This document shows, piece by piece, positions 15,877 to 24,770 of a stretch of DNA of 64,000 nucleotides. This stretch comes from Pseudofrankia coriaricola (GTDB taxonomy: Bacteria > Actinomycetota > Actinomycetes > Frankiales > Frankiaceae): positions 1 to 64,000 of the forward strand of contig NZ_MBLO01000113.1 in NCBI RefSeq assembly GCF_001854805.1. Reading direction: 5' to 3'. Numbering within the stretch: the stretch's first letter is position 1; the number at the start of each line of letters is the position of its first letter. Below the pieces are notes generated by a model. That model was given only the letters and a program-made list of their open reading frames with translations. It did not search any database and was not told the origin of the DNA. The position numbers and the translations under genes were made by a program.

Positions 15877-16820
15877 GACCCCGACCCCGACCCGCGCCGC
15901 CACGGGGTGGCGAGCCATTCGAGCAGGCCGGCGATGAGGTAGACGGCGATCCCGAGCACGCACGCGGCGAGGACGAACGCCCATGCCCTCGGGTACGCCG
16001 TGTTCGCCGCGGCCGAGGTGATCCGCGAGCCGAGCCCGTTCTGCCGCCCGCCGAAGTACTCGGCGACGACGGCCGCGATCACCGCCAGCGACGACGCCAC
16101 CCGGAATCCGGTGAACAGGTACGGGATCGCGCCCGGCAGCTGCACCGTGCAGGCGAACCGCCACCGCCCGACGGCGAGCGAGCGCATCAGCTCCCGCTGC
16201 ACGTCGGGCACCTGCCGCAGCCCGCGCACCGTGTTCACGTAGACCGGGAAGAACACCACGATCGCGACGACAAGTCGCCGCGGCACCGACGACGTCGTCG
16301 AGAACATCGAGTTGAACAGCGGGGCGAGCGCGATGATCGGGATCGCGTTCATCGCCGCCGCGATCGGCGCGAGCAGCCCGTCGACGATCTTCGAGCTGGC
16401 GGCGACGAGCGCGGCGAGCAGCCCGGTCACCAGGCCGACGACGAGCCCGACCAGGGCATTCGAACCGGTCGCCTTGGACGTGTCGACGATGACGCGGAAG
16501 CTGTGCCGGAACTGCGTCCAGATCTCCGACGGCGCGGGCAGCAGGTACGGCTTGATGTCGTAGGCCTGGACGTAGGCCTCCCACAGCGCGACGACGACGA
16601 TCCCGAAGACGACCGGCGGGAGGACGACGGCCAGCCGCGCTCGCGCGCGGGCACCCCTGACACCTCCAGCACCGCTGACACCTCCAGCACCGCTGGCACC
16701 TCCAGCACCGCTGACACCGCCAGCACGCCTGGCACCTCCAGCGCCGCTGGCATCCGCGGCGTCGCTCGCATCCGCGACGCTTCTGGCATCCGCGGCCAAC
16801 CGCGGGCCTGGGCCCGTCAT
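15861..16820 (-). CDS. ABC transporter permease (second of two), SsuC/ThiX-like
   Basis: Inner-membrane subunit of the import system. ATG at 16820 gives 319 aa. After a 65-residue Gly/Ala/Ser/Val tail at the N-terminus come about six membrane helices; the ATPase-coupling EAA-type loop is near residues 205-235 (ELMRSLAVGRWRFACTVQLP). BPD_transp_1 family. It overlaps the ATPase gene by 4 bases (ATGA at 16817-16820). The paired, non-identical permease at 17827-18852 implies a heterodimeric channel. The N-terminal tail is encoded by the 18-bp tandem repeats at 16657-16746. The stop codon lies within another repeat. Confidence 0.9.
   Translation of the reverse strand: MTGPGPRLAADARSVADASDAADASGAGGARRAGGVSGAGGASGAGGVSGAGGVRGARARARLAVVLPPVVFGIVVVALWEAYVQAYDIKPYLLPAPSEIWTQFRHSFRVIVDTSKATGSNALVGLVVGLVTGLLAALVAASSKIVDGLLAPIAAAMNAIPIIALAPLFNSMFSTTSSVPRRLVVAIVVFFPVYVNTVRGLRQVPDVQRELMRSLAVGRWRFACTVQLPGAIPYLFTGFRVASSLAVIAAVVAEYFGGRQNGLGSRITSAAANTAYPRAWAFVLAACVLGIAVYLIAGLLEWLATPWRRGSGSGSTART
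16657..16746. repeat. Five tandem 18-bp units in a permease gene
   Basis: Units of the form CTGACACCTCCAGCACCG at 16657, 16675, 16693, 16711 and 16729, the last two more divergent. They encode a six-residue Gly-Gly-Val-Ser-Gly-Ala-type repeat in the cytoplasmic N-terminus. Confidence 0.9.
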
Positions 16821-17830
16821 GAGCCGCCTCCGGCGCGCAGCGCCTCGCGCACGGCGGTGACGGCCTGGAAGAACGCCGCCTGTTCGCGGACGTCCTCGGC
16901 CTCCGCGACGGCGTCCTCGACCGCCGGCGCGCCCCCGCTCTCCCCCGGCGCGGGGCCCCTGCCCGGCACGTCGATGTCGATGACCTGGGTGATCCGGCCC
17001 GGCCGGGGCGACATGACGGCGACCCGGTCGGAGAGGAACACCGCCTCGGGGATCGAGTGGGTGACCAGGATGACGGTCGTCGACGTCTCCAGCCGGATCC
17101 GGGCGAGCTCCGCCTGCATCCGCTCCCGGGTCATCTCGTCGAGAGCGCCGAACGGCTCGTCGAGCAGCAGCAGCGGCGGGCGCTCGGCGAGCGCCCGGGC
17201 GATCGCGACCCGCTGCTGCATGCCGCCGGAGAGCTGCGCCGGCCAGTGGCCGGCGAAGTCGGCGAGGCCGACGAGCTCGAGCAGCTCGCGGGCCCGCTCG
17301 CGGCGTTCCTTCTTCTTGACGCCGTGGACCTGCAGCGGCAGCTCGACGTTGCCGGCGACGGTGCGCCATTCGAGCAGCCCGGCCTGCTGGAACGCGATGC
17401 CGTAACGCTGGGACTGGCGGGCCGCCCGCGCCGGCTCGCCGAAGACGCGCACCTCGCCACCGGTCGGTTCGACGAGGTCGCCGACGAGGCGCAGCAGCGT
17501 CGACTTGCCGCAGCCGGACGGGCCGATCAGCGAGACGAACTCGCCCGGCGCGACGGTCAGGTCGATGCCGGTGAGCGCGACGGTCGCCCCGCCGCCGGAG
17601 GTGGAAAACACCTTGTCGACGCCGATGACCTCGACGGCCTGCGTCGGCCCGGCAGCGGCCGGCACGGCGGCGGGGACGGCGGCGGCAGTGGGGACAGCGG
17701 TGCCGGGCACGACGGGGTCCGGCGCGACGGGGTCCGGCACGGCGGCCGTCGGCTCGTCGTGGGGGGACGGCGCCGCGGGCGCGTCCGACGCGGCGCCGGC
17801 GGCCGGGGACTGAGGCGGCGTCGAGGTCAT
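16817..17830 (-). CDS. ABC transporter ATPase, SsuB/ThiZ/TauB-like
   Basis: Energises the import system. 337 aa from ATG 17830. A 60-residue Pro/Ala/Val-rich N-terminal tail precedes the nucleotide-binding domain: Walker A GPSGCGKST with Lys109, Q-loop FQQAGLLEWRT, signature LSGGMQQR, Walker B LLLLDEPFGALD, and H-loop VILVTHSIPEAV. The GALDEMTR form is typical of nitrate/sulfonate/taurine/pyrimidine-type importers. It overlaps both permease genes by 4 bases, so the three membrane-complex genes are a coupled block. The acidic C-terminal stretch after residue 295 is extra to the family. Confidence 0.92.
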   Translation of the reverse strand: MTSTPPQSPAAGAASDAPAAPSPHDEPTAAVPDPVAPDPVVPGTAVPTAAAVPAAVPAAAGPTQAVEVIGVDKVFSTSGGGATVALTGIDLTVAPGEFVSLIGPSGCGKSTLLRLVGDLVEPTGGEVRVFGEPARAARQSQRYGIAFQQAGLLEWRTVAGNVELPLQVHGVKKKERRERARELLELVGLADFAGHWPAQLSGGMQQRVAIARALAERPPLLLLDEPFGALDEMTRERMQAELARIRLETSTTVILVTHSIPEAVFLSDRVAVMSPRPGRITQVIDIDVPGRGPAPGESGGAPAVEDAVAEAEDVREQAAFFQAVTAVREALRAGGGS

Positions 17831-18852
17831 GTGCGCACCTTCTGGGTCTTCGAGGTCGAGATGCCCCGGCCCGCGCCTGGCCGCGCGGGATGAGCCCTGC
17901 GCGTGCCCAGCGCGAGCTCGGTGAGCGAGATCAGCCCGGCGACGAGCAGGCCGGTGACGGCGGCGCCGAGCACCGCGTCGTAGAGCTTCGTCGCGTCGCT
18001 GGTGGCGGACTGCGAGTAGGCGATGATCAGGCGGCCGACGCCGCCGCTGGTGCCGGTGGAGATCTCCGCGACGATCGCGCCGATCACGGCCGAGGCGGCG
18101 GCCAGCCGCAGCGCTGGCAGCAGGAACGGGACGGAGGCGGGCAGCCGCAGCCGCAGCAGCGTCTGCCACCAGGAGGCGGCGTAGCTGCGCATCAGCTCGA
18201 CGGCGTTCGCGCCCGGCGACTGCAGGCCGCGCAGCATGCCGATCGCGACCGGGAAGAACGCGAGATAGGCCGCGATCAGCGAGACCGTCATCCAGTCCGC
18301 CCACTCGAGCGTGCCGACCTTCAACTTGCCGGCCCAGCCGGCGACAAGCGGCGCCAGGGCGATCAGCGGCACCGTCTGGCTGGCGATGATGTACGGCAAC
18401 AGCCCGCGCTCGACGAGCTTGAGGCGCGCCATCAGGACAGCTAGCAGCACCCCGACGACGACGCCGACGACGAGGCCCACGAGCGCCACGCGCAGGGTGA
18501 ACCAGATCCCCTTGAGCACGGCGACGCCGACCGTCTGGCTGTCGGCGGTGTTGACCTCCTTGTGCCCGAGCTGCGCGAGCACCGACCAGATGTGCGGCAT
18601 CGACGTGTCGTCGTTGCGGGGCAGCACCGGCACCCCGAACAGGCGGCCGCCGTGCGGCGAGCCGACCAGCTTGTAGAGCTCCCACACCGCGCAGACGAGC
18701 ACCACGGCGGCGACGGCCAGCCCCACGCGCCGCAGCCGCTCCCCCCGGCCGCCGGCGGCCGCGGGCCCCGGCGCGGGGGCGGCACCCGCGTCGCCGCCGC
18801 CGGCCGGGGCGGGCCGTTCGGACGCCGGCTGGTCGACGGTGGTCACGGTCAC
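17827..18852 (-). CDS. ABC transporter permease (first of two), SsuC/ThiX-like
   Basis: Membrane subunit of the same importer, 341 aa. GTG at 18852 is chosen because it overlaps the oxidoreductase stop (GTGA, 18849-18852), matching the coupling seen through the block. TM1 is near residues 42-60, then an unusually long loop (about 62-105) before the remaining five helices. The coupling loop is near ELMRSYAASWWQTLLRLRLP (about residues 225-245). The long first periplasmic loop distinguishes it from the partner permease. BPD_transp_1 family; cargo inferred from the neighbours only. Confidence 0.9.
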   Translation of the reverse strand: MTVTTVDQPASERPAPAGGGDAGAAPAPGPAAAGGRGERLRRVGLAVAAVVLVCAVWELYKLVGSPHGGRLFGVPVLPRNDDTSMPHIWSVLAQLGHKEVNTADSQTVGVAVLKGIWFTLRVALVGLVVGVVVGVLLAVLMARLKLVERGLLPYIIASQTVPLIALAPLVAGWAGKLKVGTLEWADWMTVSLIAAYLAFFPVAIGMLRGLQSPGANAVELMRSYAASWWQTLLRLRLPASVPFLLPALRLAAASAVIGAIVAEISTGTSGGVGRLIIAYSQSATSDATKLYDAVLGAAVTGLLVAGLISLTELALGTRRAHPARPGAGRGISTSKTQKVRT

Positions 18853-19937
18853 GGCGCCTCGCCCGGCGCGCCCACGGCCGGCGCGCTCTCGGCCGATTCC
18901 TTGGCGCGGACCGTCTGGGCGATCGCCGGGATCACCTGCTCGCCGTAGGCCTCCAGCGTCGTCATCTTGGCGTCGTGTTGCAGGTAGATCGCGAACTGGT
19001 CGACGCCGAGCGCCGCGAGCTCGGTCAGCCGGCGCACGTGCGCCTCGGCCGGGCCGAGCAGGCAGAACCGGTCGACGATCTCGTCCGGGACGAACGTGGT
19101 GTGGGTGTTCCCCGCCCGGCCATGCTCGTTGTAGTCGTAGTCGGTGCGGCCCTTGATGTAGTCGGTCAGCGCCGCGGGGACCGCGGAACCGCCGTCGGGA
19201 GACCCGGCCCCGTAGCGAGCGACCAGGTCCGCGACGTGGTTGCCGACCATGCCGCCGAACCAGCGGCACTGGTCGCGCTGGTGGGCCATCGACGCGTCGT
19301 CGCCCGGGCCGACGTAGGCGGGGGCGGCGACGCAGATCTTCACCGACGCCGGGTCGCGGCCCGCGGCGGCCGCCGCGGTGCGCACGGCGTCGATCGTCCA
19401 GGCGGTGATGTCCGGGTCGGCGAGCTGCAGGATGAAGCCGTCGCCGACCTCACCCGCGAGCGCCAGCGCCTTCGGTCCGTAGCCGGCGACCCAGATGTCG
19501 AGCCGGCTCTCGGTGCCCCAGGGGAAGCGCAGCCTGGTGCCGTTCACCTCGGCCTCGCGGCCGTTCGCGAGCTCGCGGACGACGCCGATGCAGTCGCGCA
19601 GGGTCGCGAGCGTGGTCGGCTTGCCGTTCAGGACGCGGACGGCGGAGTCACCGCGGCCAATGCCGCAGATCGTCCGGTTGCCGTACATCTCGTTCAGGGT
19701 CGCGAACAGCGAGGCTGTGACCGTCCAGTCCCTGGTCGCCGGGTTCGTGACCATCGGGCCGACAACCACCTTGCGGGTGGCGGCCAGGATCTGGCTGTAG
19801 ATGACGAACGGCTCCTCCCAGAGCAGGTGGGAGTCGAACGTCCACACATGTGAGAAGCCGAGCGTCTCCGCCTGGCGGGCCAGCTCCACCACCCGGGAGG
19901 CCGGCGGGTTCGTCTGCAGCACAACGCCGATTTCCAT
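18849..19937 (-). CDS. Luciferase-like (LLM) F420-dependent oxidoreductase, TIGR03842-like
   Basis: TIM-barrel oxidoreductase of the bacterial luciferase superfamily, 362 aa, in the F420-using branch (assigned from overall pattern). Visible features are the N-terminal VVLQTNPPASRVVELARQAE, FSHVWTFDSHLLWEEP, the ICGIGRGDSAVRVLNGKP loop that contacts the cofactor, and WVAGYGPKALALAGEVGDGF. Enzymes of this subgroup commonly lie near dihydropyrimidinase genes. In this cluster no dihydropyrimidine dehydrogenase is present, so this enzyme is the candidate for reducing uracil or thymine with F420H2 (inference). It is coupled by overlap to the permease gene, so catabolism and uptake are co-translated. 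An oxidative RutA-like ring opening is the main alternative. Confidence 0.87.
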   Translation of the reverse strand: MEIGVVLQTNPPASRVVELARQAETLGFSHVWTFDSHLLWEEPFVIYSQILAATRKVVVGPMVTNPATRDWTVTASLFATLNEMYGNRTICGIGRGDSAVRVLNGKPTTLATLRDCIGVVRELANGREAEVNGTRLRFPWGTESRLDIWVAGYGPKALALAGEVGDGFILQLADPDITAWTIDAVRTAAAAAGRDPASVKICVAAPAYVGPGDDASMAHQRDQCRWFGGMVGNHVADLVARYGAGSPDGGSAVPAALTDYIKGRTDYDYNEHGRAGNTHTTFVPDEIVDRFCLLGPAEAHVRRLTELAALGVDQFAIYLQHDAKMTTLEAYGEQVIPAIAQTVRAKESAESAPAVGAPGEAP

Positions 19938-19992
19938 GATTCCTTACTCCCCTCCCGTGGTACATGCTGTTGCGCTGTCCGTAGTACGTGCC

Positions 19993-20139
19993 GTTGCGCT
20001 GTTGCTTGCGTTTCCAGCGTTCGTGGTGACGGCCTGGCCTAACCGTCCGGCCCTGTCCGTGGTCTGCCTGCCGGCCCAGGGGCAGGCGCCACGTTCTTGC
20101 GCTGTTGCTTACGTTTCAGGCGTTCGTGGTGCGGCCTGG
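19993..20139. repeat. Imperfect direct repeat of about 45 bp in a 342-bp spacer
   Basis: 19993-20037 and 20097-20139 share the TTGCGCTGTTGCTT core, then CGTTT and GCGTTCGTGGTG with small indels. The similarity weakens into GC-rich sequence up to about 20210. The spacer 19938-20279 contains no gene. Confidence 0.75.
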
Positions 20140-20279
20140 TTCGTCGGGCCCGGCCTGGCTGGGCGTCTGCCTGGCGGCCAGGGCGGGCGCCCCCAGGTTC
20201 GGGGTGGGCGCTCCTGGGGGCGGGCTCCTGGCCGGGCTGTGCACGACGGCCCGGCCAGGGCGATCGACCTACTCTCGCG

Positions 20280-21770
20280 TCATCTTGTGCGCGGGAAGCC
20301 GAGGTCCACCGAGCTGGTCGCCGGGTCCGGCCAGCGGGTCGTGACGACCTTGGTCTTCGTGTAGAAGCGGATCCCGTCCGGGCCGTACATGTGCAGGTCG
20401 CCGAACAGCGACGCCTTCCAGCCACCGAAGCTGTAGTAGGCGACCGGCACCGGGATCGGCACGTTGACGCCGACCATGCCGGCCTGGACGTCGAACGTGA
20501 ACCGGCGGGCGGCGCCGCCATCCCGGGTGAAGATCGCCACGCCGTTGCCGTACGGGTTGTCCTCGACGAGCTTCACCGCCTCGGTGTAGGTCTCGCAGCG
20601 GACGACCGCGAGCACCGGGCCGAAGATCTCGTCGGTGTAGACCTTGCTGGTCGGCGACACGTTGTCGACCAGGCTCGGGGCCAGGAAGAAGCCCGGGCCG
20701 GAGTAGACCGGGTCCTCGCGGCCGTCGACGACCAGGGTGGCGCCGTCGGACTTGGCCGTGTCCAGGTAGCCGGCGATCTTGTCGCGGGCCTCCCGGGTGA
20801 TGACCGGGCCCATCTCGCTGTCCGGGTCGGCGCCCGGGCCGACCTTGATCTTGCGAACCCGCTCGGCGATCGCCTCGACCAGCGGGTCGGCCGCGTCGCC
20901 GACCGCGGCGACGACGGCGACCGCCATGCAGCGCTCGCCGGCCGAGCCATAGCCCGCGGAGACCGCCGCGTCCGCCGCCGCGGCGATGTCCGCGTCCGGC
21001 AGCACGATCATGTGGTTCTTCGCGCCGCCGAGCGCCTGCACCCGCTTGCCGGCCGCGGTGCCGGTCTCGTAGACGTAGCGCGCGATCGGCGTCGAGCCGA
21101 CGAAGCTCAGGGCCTCGACGTCCGGGTGGGTGAGCAGCGTGTCGACGGCGAGCTTGTCGCCCTGCAGCACGGTGAACACGCCCTCGGGCACGCCCGCCTG
21201 CGCCAGCAGGTCGGCCAGCAGCAGCGACGCCGAGGGGTCGCGCTCGCTGGGCTTGAGGATGAACGCGTTGCCGCAGACCAGGGCGTTGGACAGCATCCAC
21301 AGCGGGACCATCGCCGGGAAGTTGAACGGCGTGATGCCCGCGACGACACCCAGCGGCTGGCGGATCTCGTGGACGTCGACGCCGGTCGACACCTGCTCGG
21401 AGAAGCCGCCGCGCAGCAGGCTCGGCGCTCCGCAGGCGAACTCGACGTTCTCCAGGCCGCGGGCGAGCTCGCCGAGGGCGTCGTCGACGGTCTTGCCGTG
21501 CTCCGCGGTGATGAGCTTCGCGAGCTCCGTCCGGTTCGTGTACAGCAGCTCGCGGAAGCGGAACATCACCTCCGCGCGCCGGCCAAGACCGGTCCGCCGC
21601 CAGGCGGGGAACGCCGCCCTGGCGCTCGCGACCGCCGCGTTGATCTCGTCCAGGCTGGCCAGGGCCACCTGCGCGGCCTGCTCGCCGGTCGCCGGGTTCC
21701 ACACCGGCCCGAACCGGCCCGAGGTGCCCGCCACCGCCTTGCCATCGATCCAGTGCCCGATTTCCCGCAT
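20280..21770 (-). CDS. mmsA: CoA-acylating methylmalonate-semialdehyde dehydrogenase (MmsA/IolA family)
   Basis: Oxidises malonate semialdehyde to acetyl-CoA or methylmalonate semialdehyde to propionyl-CoA with NAD+, CoA and loss of CO2 (family knowledge). The 496-aa length fits the family. Signature features are GHWIDGK at the start, ITPFNFPAMVPLWM (about 146-159), GSAGERCMAV with catalytic Cys281, and GGAKNH (248-253) in place of the general-base glutamate of ordinary aldehyde dehydrogenases, which marks the CoA-acylating group. GGAGAGG precedes the ATG by seven bases. Valine and inositol degradation also use MmsA, but the neighbours place it as the terminal step of pyrimidine breakdown. 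Confidence 0.93.
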   Translation of the reverse strand: MREIGHWIDGKAVAGTSGRFGPVWNPATGEQAAQVALASLDEINAAVASARAAFPAWRRTGLGRRAEVMFRFRELLYTNRTELAKLITAEHGKTVDDALGELARGLENVEFACGAPSLLRGGFSEQVSTGVDVHEIRQPLGVVAGITPFNFPAMVPLWMLSNALVCGNAFILKPSERDPSASLLLADLLAQAGVPEGVFTVLQGDKLAVDTLLTHPDVEALSFVGSTPIARYVYETGTAAGKRVQALGGAKNHMIVLPDADIAAAADAAVSAGYGSAGERCMAVAVVAAVGDAADPLVEAIAERVRKIKVGPGADPDSEMGPVITREARDKIAGYLDTAKSDGATLVVDGREDPVYSGPGFFLAPSLVDNVSPTSKVYTDEIFGPVLAVVRCETYTEAVKLVEDNPYGNGVAIFTRDGGAARRFTFDVQAGMVGVNVPIPVPVAYYSFGGWKASLFGDLHMYGPDGIRFYTKTKVVTTRWPDPATSSVDLGFPRTR

Positions 21771-21828
21771 CGCGTCCCTCTCCGGTCCATCCGTCCGCCG
21801 CGCCCGTCCTGTCGGCGGTCATCCCACC

Positions 21829-21863
21829 GTACGAACTGAGCGCTTACTCAGCACTCTTCGTAC
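21829..21863. promoter_or_regulatory. Long inverted repeat before mmsA
   Basis: GTACGAA-CTGAG (21829-21840) pairs with CTCAG (21847-21851) and TTCGTAC (21857-21863), giving two perfect stem segments separated by a 5-base bulge. It lies in the 150-bp gap between the dihydropyrimidinase stop and the mmsA start. It could be a regulator site (CTGAGTAAGCGCTCAG core on the minus strand) or an RNA processing/attenuation hairpin. Confidence 0.55.
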
Positions 21864-21920
21864 CCGCTTCGGGGCCGGCGTGCAGTGGTTATGTCGCGCG
21901 CCACCCGGCGACGGGATGAG

Positions 21921-23333
21921 TCAACGCAGGTACTGGGTCAGGCCGCGGCGCAGGTACTGGCCGTGGCCGGCGCGGCCGTGGAAGGCACCGCCGGCGACGA
22001 CCGCGGTCCCCCGGGAGAACACCGTGTCGACCTTGCCGGCGATCTCGAAACCCTCCCAGGCCGAATGGTCCAGGTTCATGTGGTGGGTGGCCGCGCTGAT
22101 CGTGGTCGTCGCGTTCGGGTCGTAGATGACGATGTCCGCGTCCGACCCCGGGGCGATCACGCCCTTCTTCGGGTAGAGGCCGAACATCCGGGCCGGCGTC
22201 GTCGAGCAGGTCTCCACCCAGCGCTCCAGCGACAGCCTGCCGGTGGCGACGCCCTGGTAGACGAGGTCCATCCGGTGCTCCACGGTGCCGATCCCGTTCG
22301 GGATCTTCGTGAAGTCGCCGCGGCCGAGCTCCTTCTGGTCCTTGAAGCAGAAGGGGCAGTGGTCGGTGGAGACGACCGCGAGGTCGTCGGTCCGCAGCCC
22401 GCGCCACAGGTCGTCGCGGTGCGGCTCGTCCCGCGGGCGCAGCGGCGGGGAGGCGACCCACTTGGCTCCCTCGAAGCCGGGAGCGCCGAGCTGGTCCTCC
22501 AGGGTCAGGTAGAGGTACTGCGGGCAGGTCTCCGCGAACACGTTGCGCCCTGCGCCGCGGGCCGCCGACACGTGCGCCAGCGCCTCGGACGCCGACATGT
22601 GCACGAAGTAGAGCGGGGTGTTGCCGGCCACCTGCGCGAGCACGGTCGCCCGGTGGGTGGCCTCGCCCTCCAGCGCGGACGGCCGGGTGATGCCGTGGAA
22701 CACCGGGTCCGTGTCGCCACGGGCGACCGCCTGGGCGGCGAGCACGTCGATCGCGATGCCGTTCTCGGCGTGCATCATGATCAGCGCGCCGTTGTCGGAC
22801 GCCTTCTGCATGGCCCGCAGGATCTGGCCGTCGTCGCTGTAGAAGACACCGGGATAGGCCATGAACAGCTTGAAGCTGGTGATCCCCTCGTGCTCGACGA
22901 GGTAGTCCATCGCCTTGAGCGCCTCGTCGTCGACCCCACCCATGATCATGTGGAAGCCGTAGTCAATCGCGCAGTTGCCGTCCGCCAGCGCGTGCCAGGC
23001 GGCGAGCCCGTCCTGCACGACCTCCCCGGTGCGCTGCACGGCGAAGTCGATGATCGTGGTCGTGCCGCCCCAGGCGGCGGCCCTCGTCCCCGACTCGAAG
23101 TCGTCCGAGGCGAACGTGCCGCCGAACGGCAGCTTCATGTGGGTGTGGACGTCCACTCCGCCCGGGACGACGTACTTCCCGGTGGCGTCGACGACCTTGT
23201 CGGCGACGACTCCTCCGGTGGACGCGACGCCGGGCGCGTACAGCGCGGCGATCGTCTCCCCGTCGACCAGGACGTCCGTGGGTACCGCGCCGAGCGGGCC
23301 GACAACGGTCCCGCCGGTGATCAGCGTCTTCAT
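21921..23333 (-). CDS. Dihydropyrimidinase (D-hydantoinase)
   Basis: Zinc-dependent cyclic-amide hydrolase opening dihydrouracil or dihydrothymine to N-carbamoyl-beta-amino acids. ATG at 23333 with AAGGAG six bases upstream gives 470 aa, the usual length. All metal-site residues are present: His63 and His65 (DVHTH), carboxylated Lys155 (SFKLFM), His188 (MMHAEN), His245 (FVHMSASE) and Asp324 (STDHCPF). TCPQYLYL and ASPPLRP are further family motifs. It lies in the middle of the cluster, between the ureidopropionase and semialdehyde dehydrogenase genes. The equivalent enzyme is called PydB or HydA in described systems. Hydantoinase activity on hydantoins would be an alternative or side activity. 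Confidence 0.94.
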   Translation of the reverse strand: MKTLITGGTVVGPLGAVPTDVLVDGETIAALYAPGVASTGGVVADKVVDATGKYVVPGGVDVHTHMKLPFGGTFASDDFESGTRAAAWGGTTTIIDFAVQRTGEVVQDGLAAWHALADGNCAIDYGFHMIMGGVDDEALKAMDYLVEHEGITSFKLFMAYPGVFYSDDGQILRAMQKASDNGALIMMHAENGIAIDVLAAQAVARGDTDPVFHGITRPSALEGEATHRATVLAQVAGNTPLYFVHMSASEALAHVSAARGAGRNVFAETCPQYLYLTLEDQLGAPGFEGAKWVASPPLRPRDEPHRDDLWRGLRTDDLAVVSTDHCPFCFKDQKELGRGDFTKIPNGIGTVEHRMDLVYQGVATGRLSLERWVETCSTTPARMFGLYPKKGVIAPGSDADIVIYDPNATTTISAATHHMNLDHSAWEGFEIAGKVDTVFSRGTAVVAGGAFHGRAGHGQYLRRGLTQYLR

Positions 23334-23491
23334 CGAGGCTCCTTGTTTCTGGTTCGCTCCGTCCGGGCGGCGCGCTCCGGCCCCTTGCTCGCCTGGCGGC
23401 TCGCAAGGGACCTCCGCGCGCCGTCCTCCTCCGCTCACGGGCGCTCCGGCGACCTCCGCTGCGGCCCAACCCCGTCGCTTCGCTCGGGGCC

Positions 23492-23641
23492 GGGCCTCCG
23501 CGGAGGCGCGCCTCCGCGCCCAGCACGGTCACCTGCCGCTGTAACGGCGCTAAACCGGGTCCGGGCCGGCTTGGCTCGGCTCACATGCGCCTCCCTGTCG
23601 GTGGGCCTCCGCGGAGGCGCGCCTCCGCGCCCAGCACGGTC
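23492..23641. repeat. 39-bp direct repeat with embedded palindrome between catabolic genes
   Basis: The 39-bp segment at 23492-23530 recurs identically at 23603-23641. Each copy holds the perfect palindrome GCCTCCGCGGAGGC. Similarity goes on past the copies (CCGGGTCCGGGC...GGCTTGG), and CGCTTCGCTCGGGG flanks both ends (about 23477 and 23693). This fills most of the 394-bp gap 23334-23727, which has no gene. Confidence 0.85.
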
Positions 23642-23727
23642 GCCCACCGCTGGAGCGTCACCAAGCCGGGGTCCGGGCTGGCTTGGTGACATCGCTTCGC
23701 TCGGGGACGGGGAACGGGAACCGCCCT

Positions 23728-24567
23728 CTAGGGCGCGGTGAGGTCGCCGTACTGGTCCGGGCGGCGGTCGCGGTAGAACGCCCACCGGTTGCGCACCTCG
23801 GTCAGCAGGTCCAGGTCGAGGTCGCGGACCATCAGCTCCGGCTCGTTCGGGTCGCCCGTCCCGTCGACGAACTTGCCCTCCGGGTCGACGAAGTAGGACG
23901 TGCCGTAGAAGTCGTCGTCACCGAGGTCCTCGACGCCGACCCGATTGATCGCGCCGATGAAGTACTCGTTGGCGACGGCGGCGGCCGGCTGCTCCAGCTT
24001 CCACAGGTAGTTCGACAGGCCGCGCGAGGTCGCCGACGGGTTGAACACCAGCTCGGCGCCGTTCAGCCCGAGCGCCCGCCAGCCCTCCGGGAAGTGCCGG
24101 TCGTAGCAGATGTAGACGCCGACCCGGCCGACCGCGGTGTCGAACACCGGGTAGCCCAGGTTCCCCGGCCGGAAGTAGAACTTCTCCCAGAAGCCCTTCA
24201 CGTGCGGGATGTGCGTCTTGCGGTACTTGCCGAGGTACTTCCCGTCGGCGTCGAGGACCGCGGCGGTGTTGTAGAGGACGCCGGGCTGCTCCTGCTCGTA
24301 GACCGGCAGCACCAGCACCATGCCGAGCTCGGCGGCCAGTGCCTGGAAGCGCTCGACGGTCGGGCCGGGCACCGACTCCGCGTACGCGTAGTACTCCGGG
24401 TCCTGCACCTGGCAGAAGTACGGGCCGTAGAACAGCTCCTGGAAGCACATGACCTTGGCGCCCTGCTCGGCCGCCGACCGGGCGTACTCCTCGTGCGCCT
24501 TGATCATGGATTCCTTGTCGCCCGTCCATTTCGCCTGGACGAGCGCCGCGCGGATAACCCTGCCCAT
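23728..24567 (-). CDS. Beta-ureidopropionase (nitrilase-superfamily N-carbamoyl-beta-alanine amidohydrolase)
   Basis: Hydrolyses N-carbamoyl-beta-alanine to beta-alanine, CO2 and ammonia. ATG at 24567 gives 279 aa. The nitrilase Glu-Lys-Cys triad is present: Glu44 (CFQELFYG), Lys117 (YRKTHIPH) and Cys154 (YICYDRHFPE). The FYGPYFCQVQD and NRVGVED segments resemble beta-ureidopropionases and N-carbamoyl-putrescine amidases; the dihydropyrimidinase next door favours the former. First gene of the minus-strand cluster, so its 5' region (24568-24822), shared with the divergent regulator gene, probably carries the main promoter. A GGGAGGGAG stretch lies about ten bases upstream. Confidence 0.91.
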   Translation of the reverse strand: MGRVIRAALVQAKWTGDKESMIKAHEEYARSAAEQGAKVMCFQELFYGPYFCQVQDPEYYAYAESVPGPTVERFQALAAELGMVLVLPVYEQEQPGVLYNTAAVLDADGKYLGKYRKTHIPHVKGFWEKFYFRPGNLGYPVFDTAVGRVGVYICYDRHFPEGWRALGLNGAELVFNPSATSRGLSNYLWKLEQPAAAVANEYFIGAINRVGVEDLGDDDFYGTSYFVDPEGKFVDGTGDPNEPELMVRDLDLDLLTEVRNRWAFYRDRRPDQYGDLTAP

Positions 24568-24770
24568 CGCCTTCGCTCTCCCTCCCGCACCGCGCCGCGC
24601 CGCCCGTCGGGCGGACGGTCGTCCCGGCGCCGCCGCGGCGGGCGGCGCGGCCCTCGTCCGACAGGACCACCGAACCCGCCGCCGCGCCAGTCCACCGGCC
24701 GGCGGGCGTTTGTGGTGCTCGCAGACTACTGTCACACTCTTGCCCGGACAATTCTCAGTTTGTTTCTTCT

